Assembly (NCBI RefSeq): GCF_014647835.1
Contig: NZ_BMPY01000020.1
Span: 58,168-122,167, forward strand
Direction: 5' to 3'
Length of the DNA stretch: 64,000 nt
Source: Microbispora rosea subsp. aerata
GTDB taxonomy: Bacteria > Actinomycetota > Actinomycetes > Streptosporangiales > Streptosporangiaceae
Within the stretch, counting starts at the first letter, position 1, and every line of letters starts with the position of its first letter. Shown here one piece after another: positions 18,183 to 31,612 of the stretch. The notes beneath the pieces were generated by a model. The model worked only from the letters and a program-made list of their open reading frames with translations, was not told the DNA's origin and did not search any database. A program made the translations under genes and the position numbers.

Positions 18183-20306
18183 ATGAACGAGGACGTCCGC
18201 TGGTCGATCTCTTACGCCGAGATCGCGACATTAGCGGAAGTGCGGCGTCCCGTGGTCACCACGTGGGCTCGCCGGCATACGGATTTTCCGAAGCCGATCA
18301 GGCGGGAGGCCGGTCGACCGCTCTTCGACGGACGCGAGGTGGTCGACTGGCTGCTGGCCACCAACCACGGCAACGCATCCCACCAAAGGCTTCGTGCGGA
18401 ACTGGCACTGCACACTCTGGCCGGCTGGCGCGACCGCCTTCCCGCCCATGTCCTGGTGAACGCGCTCACCGCACTCATCTGTCTGCGGCAGCAGCAGGAC
18501 GCGCCGCTCGCCGATTCCGAGTGGGCATCCATCCTCAGGCAGGCCGGCCGTTTCGACGCCGAGGACACGTTCCTCCACGCCGAGCTGCGCGCGCTCGCCG
18601 GACCGGGTATGGCGCACGATGCGGAACGCGTCGGCACGGCTCTGGCAGCGCTCGCCGACGAACTGGTCGAAGCCGCCTACACGCCCGCCGAAGCCTTCGA
18701 CTGGGTGCTGAGCGCTCGCCGCCGTCTGGGCGCCAACGAGTTGATCGCCGACGAGCCCGCGCCCGTGCTTACCCAGGCGCTCGCCCGGCTCTGCGGGATC
18801 GCCGAGATGGAAGACGGCGCGATCCTCGCCACGCCGCACGCCCGCAGCGGCGATCTGCTGGCGGCCATGCACGCACAGGCCGCCTCCGATGCCGGTCACA
18901 CCTACCTTGCCGCCGACCCTGATCCGGCTTTCACCCGCCTGGTACGCCGCCGGATGCTCGTGCGCGAGGTCTACGAGTTTCAGCTGGACGTGACCATAGG
19001 CACGGAACTCGCCCTCGATGACTGGGGCGACCCCGATGTCGTGCTGTGCGCGCTGCCGTACGAGCCCGGCGAGACCCGAGACGCGCTGACCGTGCTTGAG
19101 CGGGTCGAGGCGATCACCGATCTGCTCGATGTCGGGCGCACCGCGGTCGTGCTGGGCCCGGCCGACGCTCTGGTCCGCCCGCTCACACCGCACAGTGACG
19201 CGGACCGGCTCCGCCGATTGTTCCTGTCGAACGGTCTGCTCAAGGCAGTGGTGAGTTTGCCCGACGGAGCGTTTCCCTACCGGCCGGGCTACCGAACCGC
19301 AGTATGGGTGCTCACCCGCACGCCGGAGAGGGAGCGGCACGGCATGGTCCTGCTCGCCGACCTGTCCTCCCGGCCGCTCATCGAGCAGGTTCTCGACTCG
19401 CTGGTAGAGGACGTGCACATCTTCCGGTCGGCAGGCTGGCGGAACGACCGCAGGCACACGCCCCGGCACGCGGTGATCCTGCCGGCCAAGGTCCTCGACG
19501 ATCGGCCTGGCACCGCCTTCACGCCGCAGCATCGGCCGCAGGAGAGCCGTTATACCCGTGCCGTCATGGAACGGCCGGAGCGCATCTCCGGGCTGGAAAT
19601 CCGCCTGAGCGAGCTGGTCGAGGAGGCCCGCCAGCTCTACGGTCCCGGTGGTCAGGCCGAGCTGCGTACGCACGCCGCTCTCCGAACCGAAGATCGGCCA
19701 GTACGGCGCACGACGGTCGGGCGCATGCTCCGAGAGCGTCGTCTTCGCCGTCTCCCCGGTCACCGCATCAAGGATGAACACCTCATCTCAGACGGCGGCT
19801 ACGCGGTTCTCACCCCCGCGGAGGTCGTCGGCGCCGTTCCCATTGGTGGTCGGCGCATCGACCCCCTGGTATTAACGGCCGCGTATGAGCATGCGAACCT
19901 CACCCAGCCCGGAGACGTCATCGTCACGTCCACCCCTGACTTTGGGGTGTACGTCGACGAGGAAGGGCTCTGCGTGGTCGCCTACCCGGCTCACATCCTG
20001 CGGGTCCGGCCCGACGTCGAGCGTCCGGTGCGCCCTCGGGTGCTGGCGGCGCTGCTGCGGGCCGCGTCCGCCGAACACCGCCGGGTCAACGGTGCCGTAC
20101 GGGCCTCCAGACGCCTCGAAGACCTGCTCATCCCCGATCTCACCCTGGACGAGGCCGAACGATACGACGCCCTTCTTGCCGAGATCGCACGGCGCGACGC
20201 GCTCCTGCGGGCGCAGATCGCCGCGCTGGAGGATCTGAACCGCCTTACCGCCGCCGGACTCGTCGACGGCACCCTCACGCTTCTGCCCACACCCCACACC
20301 GATTGA
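18183..20306 (+). CDS. HTH / degenerate N6-methyltransferase / S-like fusion heading type I R-M operon
   Basis: Protein of 707 residues with three parts. Residues 1-60 form an AlpA/MerR-like helix-turn-helix ([20 protein letters not shown], then [11 protein letters not shown]). Residues about 70-440 resemble the N-6 DNA methylase domain of HsdM/PglX-like proteins, but the cofactor motif is degenerate ([12 protein letters not shown] where DPxxGSG is expected) and the catalytic N/DPPY is replaced by CALPY. The C-terminal 220 residues look like half of a specificity subunit: [20 protein letters not shown], then a helical segment [19 protein letters not shown] ahead of a short end. It precedes hsdM with 17 bp between them. 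It may be a regulator, a structural partner of the methylase or an accessory specificity factor. The ATG at 18183 follows GAGAGGGGGTGG. Confidence 0.75.
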   Translation: MNEDVRWSISYAEIATLAEVRRPVVTTWARRHTDFPKPIRREAGRPLFDGREVVDWLLATNHGNASHQRLRAELALHTLAGWRDRLPAHVLVNALTALICLRQQQDAPLADSEWASILRQAGRFDAEDTFLHAELRALAGPGMAHDAERVGTALAALADELVEAAYTPAEAFDWVLSARRRLGANELIADEPAPVLTQALARLCGIAEMEDGAILATPHARSGDLLAAMHAQAASDAGHTYLAADPDPAFTRLVRRRMLVREVYEFQLDVTIGTELALDDWGDPDVVLCALPYEPGETRDALTVLERVEAITDLLDVGRTAVVLGPADALVRPLTPHSDADRLRRLFLSNGLLKAVVSLPDGAFPYRPGYRTAVWVLTRTPERERHGMVLLADLSSRPLIEQVLDSLVEDVHIFRSAGWRNDRRHTPRHAVILPAKVLDDRPGTAFTPQHRPQESRYTRAVMERPERISGLEIRLSELVEEARQLYGPGGQAELRTHAALRTEDRPVRRTTVGRMLRERRLRRLPGHRIKDEHLISDGGYAVLTPAEVVGAVPIGGRRIDPLVLTAAYEHANLTQPGDVIVTSTPDFGVYVDEEGLCVVAYPAHILRVRPDVERPVRPRVLAALLRAASAEHRRVNGAVRASRRLEDLLIPDLTLDEAERYDALLAEIARRDALLRAQIAALEDLNRLTAAGLVDGTLTLLPTPHTD

Positions 20307-20323
20307 AGGAGAAGGCCACCCCG

Positions 20324-21940
20324 ATGCCCCCTGCCAAGAAATCCGCCAGCGCTCAGGCGGAGCTGTTCAGCGCGTCCAGCACCAAGGAGATCCGCGACAT
20401 CCTCTGGAAGACGGCCGACAGGCTCCGAGGTTCGCTGGACGCCGCCCAATACAAGGAGTTCGTCCTCGGTCTGATCTTCCTCAAATACGTCTCCGATGCC
20501 TTCGAGGAGCGCCGCACCGCGCTGGCAAAGGAGCTCGCCGAGGAGGGCATCGCCGAGGAGCGGGTTGAGGAGTTCCTGGAAGACCGGGACGAGTACGCCG
20601 GACACAACGTCTTCTGGGTCCCCGAGGAGGCGCGCTGGTCGTGGATCGCCGCACATGCCAAGAGCAAGGCTGTAGGCCTGCTGTTGGACAACGCCATGGA
20701 TGTGATCATGCGCGAGAACGCCGCGTTGACCGGTGTTCTGCCGAAGATCTTCAACCAGGATCGGGTGGACCAGAAGGTCCTCGCCGGGCTGGTCGACCTC
20801 ATCAGCGACGCCCGATTCTCCGGCAACGGCGACAAGCCGGCGCAGGACGTGCTGGGTGAGGTCTACGAGTACTTTCTCGGCAACTTCGCCCGCGCCGAGG
20901 GCAAGAAGGGCGGCGAGTTCTACACCCCGCGCAGCGTCGTTCAACTGCTGGTGGAGGTGCTGGAGCCGTATGAGGGGCGGGTGTACGACCCGTGCTGCGG
21001 CTCGGCCGGCATGTTCGTCCAGGCCGGCAAGTTCATCGAGGCCCACGCGGGCAACAAGTCGGACATCTCCGTGTACGGCCAGGAGCTCAACGAGCGGACC
21101 TGGCGGTTGGCCAAGATGAACCTCGCCATCCACGGCATCGACGGCAACCTCGGCCCGCGCTGGGGTAACACCTTCGACGACGACAAGCACCCTGATCTCA
21201 AGGCCGACTTCATCCTGGCCAACCCGCCGTTCAACATCAAAGACTGGCCGCGCAACGAGTACGACCCCCGGTGGAAGTACGGCGTGCCGCCGAAGAGCAA
21301 CGCCAACTACGCCTGGCTGCAGCACATCATCAGCAAGCTGGGTGAACGCGGCACGGCCGGCGTGGTCCTGGCCAACGGCTCGATGAGCTCCCAGCAGAAC
21401 GGTGAGGGCGAGATCCGCAAAGCGCTGGTGGAGGCAGACCTAGTGGCGTGCATGGTCGCGCTGCCGCCGCAGCTCTTCCGGACGACACAGATCCCGGCCT
21501 GCCTTTGGTTCCTCGCGAAAGACAAGTCCCCGCAGGGCGGCAAGCGGCTGGCCGAGCGGCGCGGCGAGATCCTCTTCATCGACGCTCGGAACATGGGCGA
21601 GATGGTGGACCGGACCGAGCGCGTTCTGACGGACGCGGACATCGCGAAGATCACGGGCGTGTACCACGCTTGGCGGGGCACCGCTTCGGCGCGCGAGGCC
21701 GGGCTTGTGTACGCCGACGAGCCGGGCTTCTGCTTCTCGGCCGACTTGGAGACGGTTCGCTCGCACGGCTACGTGCTCACCCCAGGCCGTTACGTCGGCG
21801 CACCCGAAACCGAGGAGGAAGACACCGAGACGGTCAAGGAGAAAATCGCCGCACTGACGGAGGAGCTGTTCGCCCTCTTCGACAAGTCCGACAAGCTTGC
21901 CAGGACGGTCCGCGAGCAACTGGAGAAGATCGATGACTGA
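20324..21940 (+). CDS. hsdM: type I restriction-modification system methyltransferase subunit M
   Basis: Adenine N6-methyltransferase subunit of 538 residues. The N-terminal HsdM helical domain (about 10-150; [20 protein letters not shown]) precedes the catalytic domain. The AdoMet motif [10 protein letters not shown] is near residue 222 and the catalytic NPPF near 300, both intact. It should methylate host DNA as an M2S complex with the S subunit and provide the core for restriction by HsdR. ATG at 20324 with GGAGAAGG 8 nt upstream is preferred to a TTG at 20303. It overlaps hsdS by 8 nt, so translation is coupled. Confidence 0.95.
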   Translation: MPPAKKSASAQAELFSASSTKEIRDILWKTADRLRGSLDAAQYKEFVLGLIFLKYVSDAFEERRTALAKELAEEGIAEERVEEFLEDRDEYAGHNVFWVPEEARWSWIAAHAKSKAVGLLLDNAMDVIMRENAALTGVLPKIFNQDRVDQKVLAGLVDLISDARFSGNGDKPAQDVLGEVYEYFLGNFARAEGKKGGEFYTPRSVVQLLVEVLEPYEGRVYDPCCGSAGMFVQAGKFIEAHAGNKSDISVYGQELNERTWRLAKMNLAIHGIDGNLGPRWGNTFDDDKHPDLKADFILANPPFNIKDWPRNEYDPRWKYGVPPKSNANYAWLQHIISKLGERGTAGVVLANGSMSSQQNGEGEIRKALVEADLVACMVALPPQLFRTTQIPACLWFLAKDKSPQGGKRLAERRGEILFIDARNMGEMVDRTERVLTDADIAKITGVYHAWRGTASAREAGLVYADEPGFCFSADLETVRSHGYVLTPGRYVGAPETEEEDTETVKEKIAALTEELFALFDKSDKLARTVREQLEKIDD

Positions 21941-23134
21941 TGGGTTGCTGATGAAGGCTCCTACCGAGTGGACCAGGACAACCCTCGGTGAAGCCTGTTC
22001 GCGCGGACAGGGCGGGATCCAGACTGGTCCCTTTGGAAGCCAACTTCACGCGTCGGACTATGTCTCGGAAGGCATTCCAAGCGTGATGCCACAGGACATC
22101 GGTGATAACGTTATCCGGGATGCTGAGATCGCACGGATCAGTCCTGCCGATGCGGAGCGACTCTCAAAGTATCTCCTGCGTGAGGGAGACATTGTTTATT
22201 CCCGCCGAGGTGACGTCGGGCGTCGAGCGCTAGTACGCGCTGAGCAAGATGGCTGGCTGTGCGGTACCGGTTGTCTTAGGGTACGGCCAGGTAAGAAAAT
22301 GGATGCCGTCTTCCTCGCTTATTACTTGGGGCACCCCGAGGTACGGGAGTGGATAGTTCGTCATGCAGTGGGCGCTACCATGCCCAACTTGAACACCCAG
22401 ATTCTTGGCGCGGTCCCCTTGGTCCTTCCCAGCCTTGTGGAGCAGAAGGCTATTGGCGGCGTACTCGGGGCATTGGACGACAAGATCGCCGTCAACGAGC
22501 GCATCGCGGTAACGGCCGATAAGTTAGCCAAGGCTGTATTCCATGGATACGGCAAGTATACTTCCCGTCAGCTCAGCGATGTAGCCGATATTACGATGGG
22601 GCAGTCGCCACCCGGCGAGACGTACAACGAAGTCGGCGAAGGATTACCTTTCTATCAAGGCACACGGGACTTCGGGATGCGTTATCCTCAGCGCCGAGTG
22701 TGGTGCACGGCAGTCACACGTCGCGCAACTGAAAACGATGTCTTAGTTAGCGTTCGGGCCCCCGTTGGCCACATCAATGTAGCCATCGAGGAATGCGGGA
22801 TTGGTCGAGGCCTTGCAGCGGTTCGATCCAACGCCTATCCCCACGTGCTCCTCTATGCCCTCTCGTCTGACAGCTCTATATGGCACCCCTACGAGGCAGA
22901 GGGGACCGTGTTTGGTTCCATAAATAAGAAGCAATTGTCCCGATTGGTGGTGCACTGGCCAGACGGAGAACAGATCGACGCCCTTGAGTCGCGGCTCAAG
23001 GCGCTAGATAACAGCGTGCGCCAGGCAACGGACGAATCGCGAACGCTTGCCACCCTGCGCGACGCCCTCCTGCCTCAGCTTATTTCTGGCCGACTCCGTG
23101 TCAGGGACGCGGAGAAGATTGTCGAGGACGCCAC

Positions 23135-23138
<4 letters not shown>
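21933..23138 (+). CDS. hsdS: type I restriction-modification specificity subunit S
   Basis: DNA-recognition subunit of 401 residues with the usual two target-recognition domains: about 8-165 (TTLGEACS to [13 protein letters not shown]) and about 200-345 ([20 protein letters not shown] to [15 protein letters not shown]). Each is followed by a conserved helix ([16 protein letters not shown]; then [20 protein letters not shown]). Together they read a bipartite target, which cannot be predicted here. The gene is visibly richer in A and T than its neighbours (codons such as TTA, ATA, GTT, TAT), as expected for domains exchanged by recombination. ATG at 21933 with GGAGAAG upstream; it overlaps hsdM and hsdR. 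Confidence 0.94.
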
Positions 23139-26410
<3,272 letters not shown>

Positions 26411-26608
26411 CCGAACCCCCGGCGAATACGCAGCAAATCACGCCTCTCTTGCTCTTCACCGAGAGTTCACTTCACGACCACAATCTGGGCGGGCTCCCGG
26501 CACCCTGAGGGCCCGCCTGGGTGAAATCTTCGTCCTCTGGAATGACTGACCCCCGCGTCGCCACCGGGAGCGCCCGGCCCGCGACCTTGTGAACTTCCGT
26601 GAGATTCC

Positions 26609-28924
26609 ATGGCACAAGACACGCGCCGTGTTCAGACCGCAGTTCTCGGCAGCCCCGACTCCGATCATCCGCTCTCCCTCCCCACCGACCGAAAGGAGGC
26701 CGCACACTACCTGTCGCGTTACAAGGGGAAACGCTTCTTCTGTGGCAGGCACCTCGGTGGCTGCGGGTGGGAGCTTATGCCCAAGCTCTACGGCGACCGC
26801 GTCTGCCACTTCGCACACCACCCTGACCCCAAGGGGGTAGCTCCTATATGCGAGCGCCGATACTCCGGCCCGGACAGCGCCGACCATCTCTACATCCATC
26901 GCGGACTGACCACCGGTCTGGGCAAGGCTGGCGTAGCGCAACCATTCCGGGGCACTTTGGTGAAGGGCCAGTGCACCGACCTGCTGGTTAACCCCGGCCG
27001 AAACCGCTCGGCCATCAAGGTACAGTTCGTGAACCTTCCACCTGACGTCTGGACGAAGGAGGACGAAGAACTCCGGGCGCGGCTCGGCCGGGTCGACTGG
27101 CTACTGGGCCCGTACGCGCTCGGAAACGCGAAGTACCTGCTCAACCGGGATGGATACGCACTACGCGTACGCTGCGAGCAGCAAGGCAGCACCCGCGTCG
27201 TCAAGATCGGCACCGAAACCCGTGACGGTGACCTCGAGTGGTCGGAGCTGAAGGACTGCGATATCAGCGAGCAAGGGATCATCACACCACTGCTTCGCAA
27301 GCGTCGGCCCACAACGACGCGCCTGGCAGCGTCGACCACGCGGTTCCCGGGCTTCCCGTTGGACGTCGAGGACATCGTGATCTACCCACAGGAGGCCTCG
27401 ACTCGGCCGATAGCTGGTCCTGGTATCCCCGAAGGCTCACACGTCGCCGCCGCCGACGTGCGGATCGGCGAGGGCGAGCCTATACCTGCTCGGATCATGG
27501 TGCCGAGTCGTGTCGATCTCCTGGTCGGCGAGCCGTACGCCCTGGTCAAGCCAGCGTCCGTGAACGCGATGAAAGGGGTCACACACGCCACACCCGTCTG
27601 GACCGTCTTCAGCGCAGGCCTGAGCACCATCCGTCCGGCCGGACCACCCAACGTGTCACTCTCGCAAGCGCTGACGCCGCGACCCACGCCCGCATCACCC
27701 GTCCCGGTGTCCGCACCGCAGGAGAAGAAGACACGCTCTCCCGAACAGTTCAGAAAACTGATTCGGCACGTACTGACCTCGCTCATCCAGGACATGCGGC
27801 TGGCAAGGAGAGAGGGGGACTATCGCCTTCTTCTACGGCTGCTGGCGGATAACGACGAGTCACTCAAGGTGCTCAGGCAGCCGCAATACCGGAAGGAACG
27901 GGAGACGGTCGAGGAGCTGCGCCGCTGGGCGGCCGCGAGGGAGGAAACTAACGCCCTTATTGAGCGAGACGTTCGCCGGCAGAGCGCAGCGCTCATCGAG
28001 CAGATTGACCGGGCGAGGGCCAGTGGCAAGCTAGAGGACGCCCGGCACAAGATAGACGCACTCCGGAAGACGCTGGTGCGAGTCTCAACAGGCAACCCCA
28101 AATTCGGCGCCGAGGTGAGGAAGCTCCGTGAGCGCGAGGCCTGGCTCGAGAAAGCCCTCGCAGAACGAGACCGAGCGGACCGTGCCCGCGCCGCAGCAGC
28201 GCGGGCCGAAAGTGTCCGCGCGAAGCATCACGATCGGCTTCGGGAGGTGCTCGACCAGCTACTGAAAGCGGAGATCGCGGGGGAAACGGATGAGGTGCGC
28301 AAGCTCTACAACGAAGGGCGGTCCCTGCTCAGGAAGCTTGGTGCGCATGCGACCCCAAGCGAGAAGCGCCAACTCAGCTTGACCGCCCAATGGCTCAGCG
28401 CTGTACCGACCCACGGCCGGGCGAGAGACGAAAACTCAGCCGGGGAGTCGGAGGAGATCTCCGCTTCCGCCTCACACGAGTTGGCCGTAAGCAATGCCGT
28501 CACCATGACGACGACCGATCTCAAGCAGGCCACCACGGATCTTCGGACCCTGACAACACAAGTTGGCGACCGCCTAAGCGGCATCCTGAGGAAGGTCGCT
28601 CGTGACCAGTCCACCATCAGCCTGCGTGACCTCGCCCAAGAGGTCGGTGCCGATGACTGGTTGTGCGTTATCGCGCTTGTCGAGGTGGACGAGGCGGCCG
28701 GGAGCGAAGGGCCCCTGTTGTCCGCCCTCGTGACGTCCCCGGACGCAAAGGCGTGTCCCGAGTTCTGTGCGGTCCTCGCAGGTCTCGGTTACGAGGTTCC
28801 CCAAACTGATCGAGCCCTCGACATCGTGTGGCGGCGCGAGGTGGCGCGGACGCATGCCTTCTACGCGGCGTCCCCGCGAGATATGCCTCCGCGTCTTGTA
28901 CCCGTCAGGACGGTGACCAGCTGA
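26609..28924 (+). CDS. CoiA-like zinc-finger/nuclease-fold protein with coiled coil
   Basis: Protein of 771 residues, not assignable to a characterised gene. Residues 41-81 form a Cys/His cluster (C45, H48, C52, C66, H67, H70, H71, C81; core GDRVCHFAHHPDP) like the zinc-binding head of CoiA competence proteins. A possible PD-(D/E)xK-type region follows (SADHLYIHRGL, then D124 in GQCTDLLV and KVQF at 137-140, where CoiA has ExQ), so the nuclease may be altered. Residues about 375-610 are a long charged coiled coil. The last 100 residues form a compact domain (ISLRDLAQEVGADDWL, GPLLSALVTSP). It lies 200 bp after hsdR on the same strand. A role in DNA handling or defence is inferred from fold and location. 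The ATG lacks a strong ribosome site. Confidence 0.65.
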   Translation: MAQDTRRVQTAVLGSPDSDHPLSLPTDRKEAAHYLSRYKGKRFFCGRHLGGCGWELMPKLYGDRVCHFAHHPDPKGVAPICERRYSGPDSADHLYIHRGLTTGLGKAGVAQPFRGTLVKGQCTDLLVNPGRNRSAIKVQFVNLPPDVWTKEDEELRARLGRVDWLLGPYALGNAKYLLNRDGYALRVRCEQQGSTRVVKIGTETRDGDLEWSELKDCDISEQGIITPLLRKRRPTTTRLAASTTRFPGFPLDVEDIVIYPQEASTRPIAGPGIPEGSHVAAADVRIGEGEPIPARIMVPSRVDLLVGEPYALVKPASVNAMKGVTHATPVWTVFSAGLSTIRPAGPPNVSLSQALTPRPTPASPVPVSAPQEKKTRSPEQFRKLIRHVLTSLIQDMRLARREGDYRLLLRLLADNDESLKVLRQPQYRKERETVEELRRWAAAREETNALIERDVRRQSAALIEQIDRARASGKLEDARHKIDALRKTLVRVSTGNPKFGAEVRKLREREAWLEKALAERDRADRARAAAARAESVRAKHHDRLREVLDQLLKAEIAGETDEVRKLYNEGRSLLRKLGAHATPSEKRQLSLTAQWLSAVPTHGRARDENSAGESEEISASASHELAVSNAVTMTTTDLKQATTDLRTLTTQVGDRLSGILRKVARDQSTISLRDLAQEVGADDWLCVIALVEVDEAAGSEGPLLSALVTSPDAKACPEFCAVLAGLGYEVPQTDRALDIVWRREVARTHAFYAASPRDMPPRLVPVRTVTS

Positions 28925-29104
28925 CAGGCGTGCTGATCGCGGCCACGGAAGCGACTCACGGCCCGGCCCGGCCCGGACGATCGGGAGACGGCTGGCGGGC
29001 TCGGGCTTCCTACCACAGGAGCGCGCTCGTCTCAGGAGCCGGAGCGATACCAAGGCGCTCTTCCCAGTCCATATCGCAGGAATCAGACGGGCAAGTGCCT
29101 GGGG

Positions 29105-30190
29105 TCAGGGTTGGCGAGCGCTCTGGGCTCGCTCCTTCGGCGCGCTCGCGGAGACGGCCGCCTCGTCGTGGGTGAGGTCGGCCGGTGTCGCCGGACGGCC
29201 CTCACAGCGGGAGTCGAGCGAGGTCGCCACGGGCGCGGGCGCCAGCCAGGAAAGGGCGCTCTGCTCGACGTTCCACCCGTGCAGATTCACGGTGGTGTAC
29301 GGGACCGCGCTCGGCTCCGGGCAGAGCACCTGAGACACCAGCAGATCGTTGCGTATGAAACGCACCGCGCCGGAGCGTTCGAGGATGGTGACGAGACGGT
29401 CGTCGCTGGCGATCACATATCCGACCGTGACCTGTTCGGCCTTGCCGTCCGGCTCGGCGGCGATCTCCACGGCCACGAGCGGCAGGATGGGCGAGCGCAG
29501 CACCACCGCTCCGGCCACCAACGGGAAGAGGACCATGAGCGTCCAGGTCAGGCCGTGCACCACCAGCGGCGCGGCGCGTGCGGGCACCGGCCCGGTGACC
29601 AGCGGACCGAGCACGGGAGGCACGGTGAGCAGGAGCAGGGTGGAGACGTCGGCCTGTTCCAGCGCCTGCATGATCGCCGGACGGAGCACCAGCAGGACGA
29701 GCACGCCGCAGGCCACCGGCAGCACCAGGCAGACGGCCCGGATCGCCGTCCGGTTCAGCGGGCGGCGTTCCCGGAGGGTCAAGCCGACGACCACGAGCGT
29801 GAGCATGAGCAGAGTCGGCAGGAAACGGAGCTGCCAGCCGAGCAGCCCCATGGCCACGGCGACCCCGACGACCCAGTCGGGCACCCTGTCGGCGGCGCGC
29901 GCCACCCAGACGGAGCGCCGGGTGCTGAGCCGGTAGAGGGGCCCGAGCATCCGGCCGGCCAGCACCACCGCGGGCAGCACCCACACAAGGGTCAGCAGCA
30001 CCGTGGTGAGCAGGCCGAGCGGGCTGACGTACTGCACGAGCAGCAGCAGGGTCTGAGTGTCCTGCCGGCTGGCGTACCACAACCGCATCACCAGCAGCAC
30101 CAGCGGGAAGGCGGGCAGGAGCGTCAGCACCCACTCCTGGTTGCGCTGCGGCGCGCGGCCCCTGCCCGGGGCCCCCGCCTCAGCAGCCAT
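29105..30190 (-). CDS. multi-pass membrane protein, partner of substrate-binding protein
   Basis: Membrane protein of 361 residues with about eight or nine hydrophobic segments between residues 18 and 245, then a soluble C-terminal part of about 110 residues (VEIAAEPDGKAEQVTVGYVI, TILERSGAVRFIRNDLLVSQ, SRCEGRP). No permease, ATPase or kinase signature is visible, so it is not an ABC permease. Its ATG lies 11 nt inside the end of the substrate-binding gene, which implies coupled expression. The pairing recalls GlnH-GlnX of mycobacteria, where a solute-binding protein signals through a membrane protein; that parallel is inference only. Function unknown. Confidence 0.7.
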   Translation of the reverse strand: MAAEAGAPGRGRAPQRNQEWVLTLLPAFPLVLLVMRLWYASRQDTQTLLLLVQYVSPLGLLTTVLLTLVWVLPAVVLAGRMLGPLYRLSTRRSVWVARAADRVPDWVVGVAVAMGLLGWQLRFLPTLLMLTLVVVGLTLRERRPLNRTAIRAVCLVLPVACGVLVLLVLRPAIMQALEQADVSTLLLLTVPPVLGPLVTGPVPARAAPLVVHGLTWTLMVLFPLVAGAVVLRSPILPLVAVEIAAEPDGKAEQVTVGYVIASDDRLVTILERSGAVRFIRNDLLVSQVLCPEPSAVPYTTVNLHGWNVEQSALSWLAPAPVATSLDSRCEGRPATPADLTHDEAAVSASAPKERAQSARQP

Positions 30191-31250
30191 CGTCCGGGAG
30201 GTCTCGCTCCCACGGCCACCGGCGAACCTGCGGCGCTTTCAGGCACGGCTGGGTGCTCTGGGCCACGTTGACCCCGGGATTGGCCGCGAGCAGCGGGCGG
30301 ATATGCCGGTCGTAGGCCTCTTCCCACTTCCTGTTCTGGGGGTCGGCGTAGGAACGGTACAACGCGAGCTCGACCAGGGTGCGCAGAGCGGTGTTGGTGC
30401 CCGTGTTCACCGCCCACATCTCGGTCTTCTCCAGGCCGATGTCGTGGTGTTTGAACTTCCCGCCGGACCGGGCGACGAACCCGGCCATGATCGCGGCGTC
30501 CGTGCTGACGGCGTCGTACAGGTGATTCTCCAGCCCCTCGAAGCAGGCGCTTATCTTGTTCTCCGCGGTCACCTTGGCACCGCTGTCGGCCAGCGAGCCC
30601 TCCGAGGTCGAGGTGCCGAGAGTGCAGACCTTTTCGCCCTTGAGCTGGCCGAGGGAGCTCACCCGGGGGTGGTCGGCCCGTGTCACCACCGCCTGCTCGG
30701 TGAACAGGTAAGGGCTGGAGAAGCCCACCGACGGATCCTGCCGCCGCTCGGGGGTGATGCTGAACGTCGCGACCACCATGTCGACGGTGACGAAGTTCCC
30801 GTCGGCGTCGGTGGCCTGGCGGCGGGCCCGGTCCTCGGTCTCGATCGACAGGAACTCCACCTGCTCGGGCCGGAAACCCAGCTCACCGGCGATCATGTAG
30901 GCGATGTCGATGTCGAAACCGGAGAAAGCGCCGGTCTCGTCACGCAAGGCGATGCCGGGCGTGTCGCTCTTCACCCCGATCAGGAGCTTTTTCTTCCCCG
31001 TCAGCCGAGCCTGCTCACGTAACTCGGCTTCCGTCGGCGGCCCGGCGGTGAAAAGGATCCAGACACCGACCAGAACCGCCGCCAGGATGGCGGCGAGCCA
31101 GCCGTACAGCCGCAGCCAGTCCCCTCGCCGAGGAGGAGGTGACGCGGCCTGCGGCGTCGAGGGCTGCGGCGTCGGTTCGAAGCTCGCAGCAGCGGGTTCC
31201 GTTCCGGGCCGCACACGCCGCGGCCGCCCGAATCGCTTTCCTAACGCCAC
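30180..31250 (-). CDS. membrane-anchored solute-binding protein (SBP_bac_3 type)
   Basis: Protein of 356 residues. A Pro-rich cytoplasmic N-terminus (to about residue 45) precedes one membrane segment (YGWLAAILAAVLVGVWILF). The external part is a periplasmic-binding-protein type 3 domain: LLIGVKSDTPGIALRDETG, SGFDIDIAYMIAGELGF, VATFSITPERR, FSSPYLFTEQAVVTR, then WAVNTGTNTALRTLVE. This pattern is typical of amino-acid (glutamate/aspartate) binding proteins. It is not a lipoprotein, as no lipobox Cys follows the membrane segment. No permease or ATPase is nearby, so sensing seems likelier than import. GTG start at 31250 with GGAGG 8 nt upstream. Confidence 0.8.
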   Translation of the reverse strand: MALGKRFGRPRRVRPGTEPAAASFEPTPQPSTPQAASPPPRRGDWLRLYGWLAAILAAVLVGVWILFTAGPPTEAELREQARLTGKKKLLIGVKSDTPGIALRDETGAFSGFDIDIAYMIAGELGFRPEQVEFLSIETEDRARRQATDADGNFVTVDMVVATFSITPERRQDPSVGFSSPYLFTEQAVVTRADHPRVSSLGQLKGEKVCTLGTSTSEGSLADSGAKVTAENKISACFEGLENHLYDAVSTDAAIMAGFVARSGGKFKHHDIGLEKTEMWAVNTGTNTALRTLVELALYRSYADPQNRKWEEAYDRHIRPLLAANPGVNVAQSTQPCLKAPQVRRWPWERDLPDDGC

Positions 31251-31612
31251 CCGATCAGCCTCCGTCGCTCTGTCCAGCCACAGATTTCACGAGATTATTC
31301 GGACAAGGGTAGTCCCGGTACGTATCGTTGACAGCTCTCCTGCAATTGCGTTTCTCCGCCACTGCGGGTCGCGCGGCAGTCATGGCCGGCAACGAGACGC
31401 GGTCGGGCCGGCGGCAGGACGATCGGCAGAATGAATCTTTAGATCCTGCCAGGCAGCCGGTAGCTACTGAACGATTGGACCGATCTGGGCAGTGCCCATC
31501 GCCCGGTCAGCGCTATGTCCACATGTGGACATAGCGTGATCACTCCATTGCAAGATGTGTTGTGTCGACATATTGTGCAGTTCTCCAACAGTCCAATCAA
31601 GGGGGGACAGCC
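31251..31612. other. 362-bp divergent control region
   Basis: Lies between the substrate-binding gene (minus) and the deaminase-like gene (plus). It holds the 26-bp palindrome at 31511, then ATTG/TGTG-rich sequence and AAGGGGGG at 31599. No gene is apparent. Confidence 0.5.
31511..31536. promoter_or_regulatory. 26-bp perfect palindrome upstream of deaminase-like gene
   Basis: The half CGCTATGTCCACA is followed at once by its exact reverse complement, giving a 26-bp dyad with no spacer. It ends 76 bp before the ATG at 31613. A related partial motif (TGTCGACATA) occurs at 31563. Such a long perfect dyad in GC-rich DNA is almost certainly a protein-binding site; the regulator is not identified. 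Confidence 0.6.

Noticed and set aside
30180-31250. Calling the binding protein part of an amino-acid ABC importer
   Set aside because: No permease or ATPase nearby; the protein has a membrane anchor instead of a lipobox.
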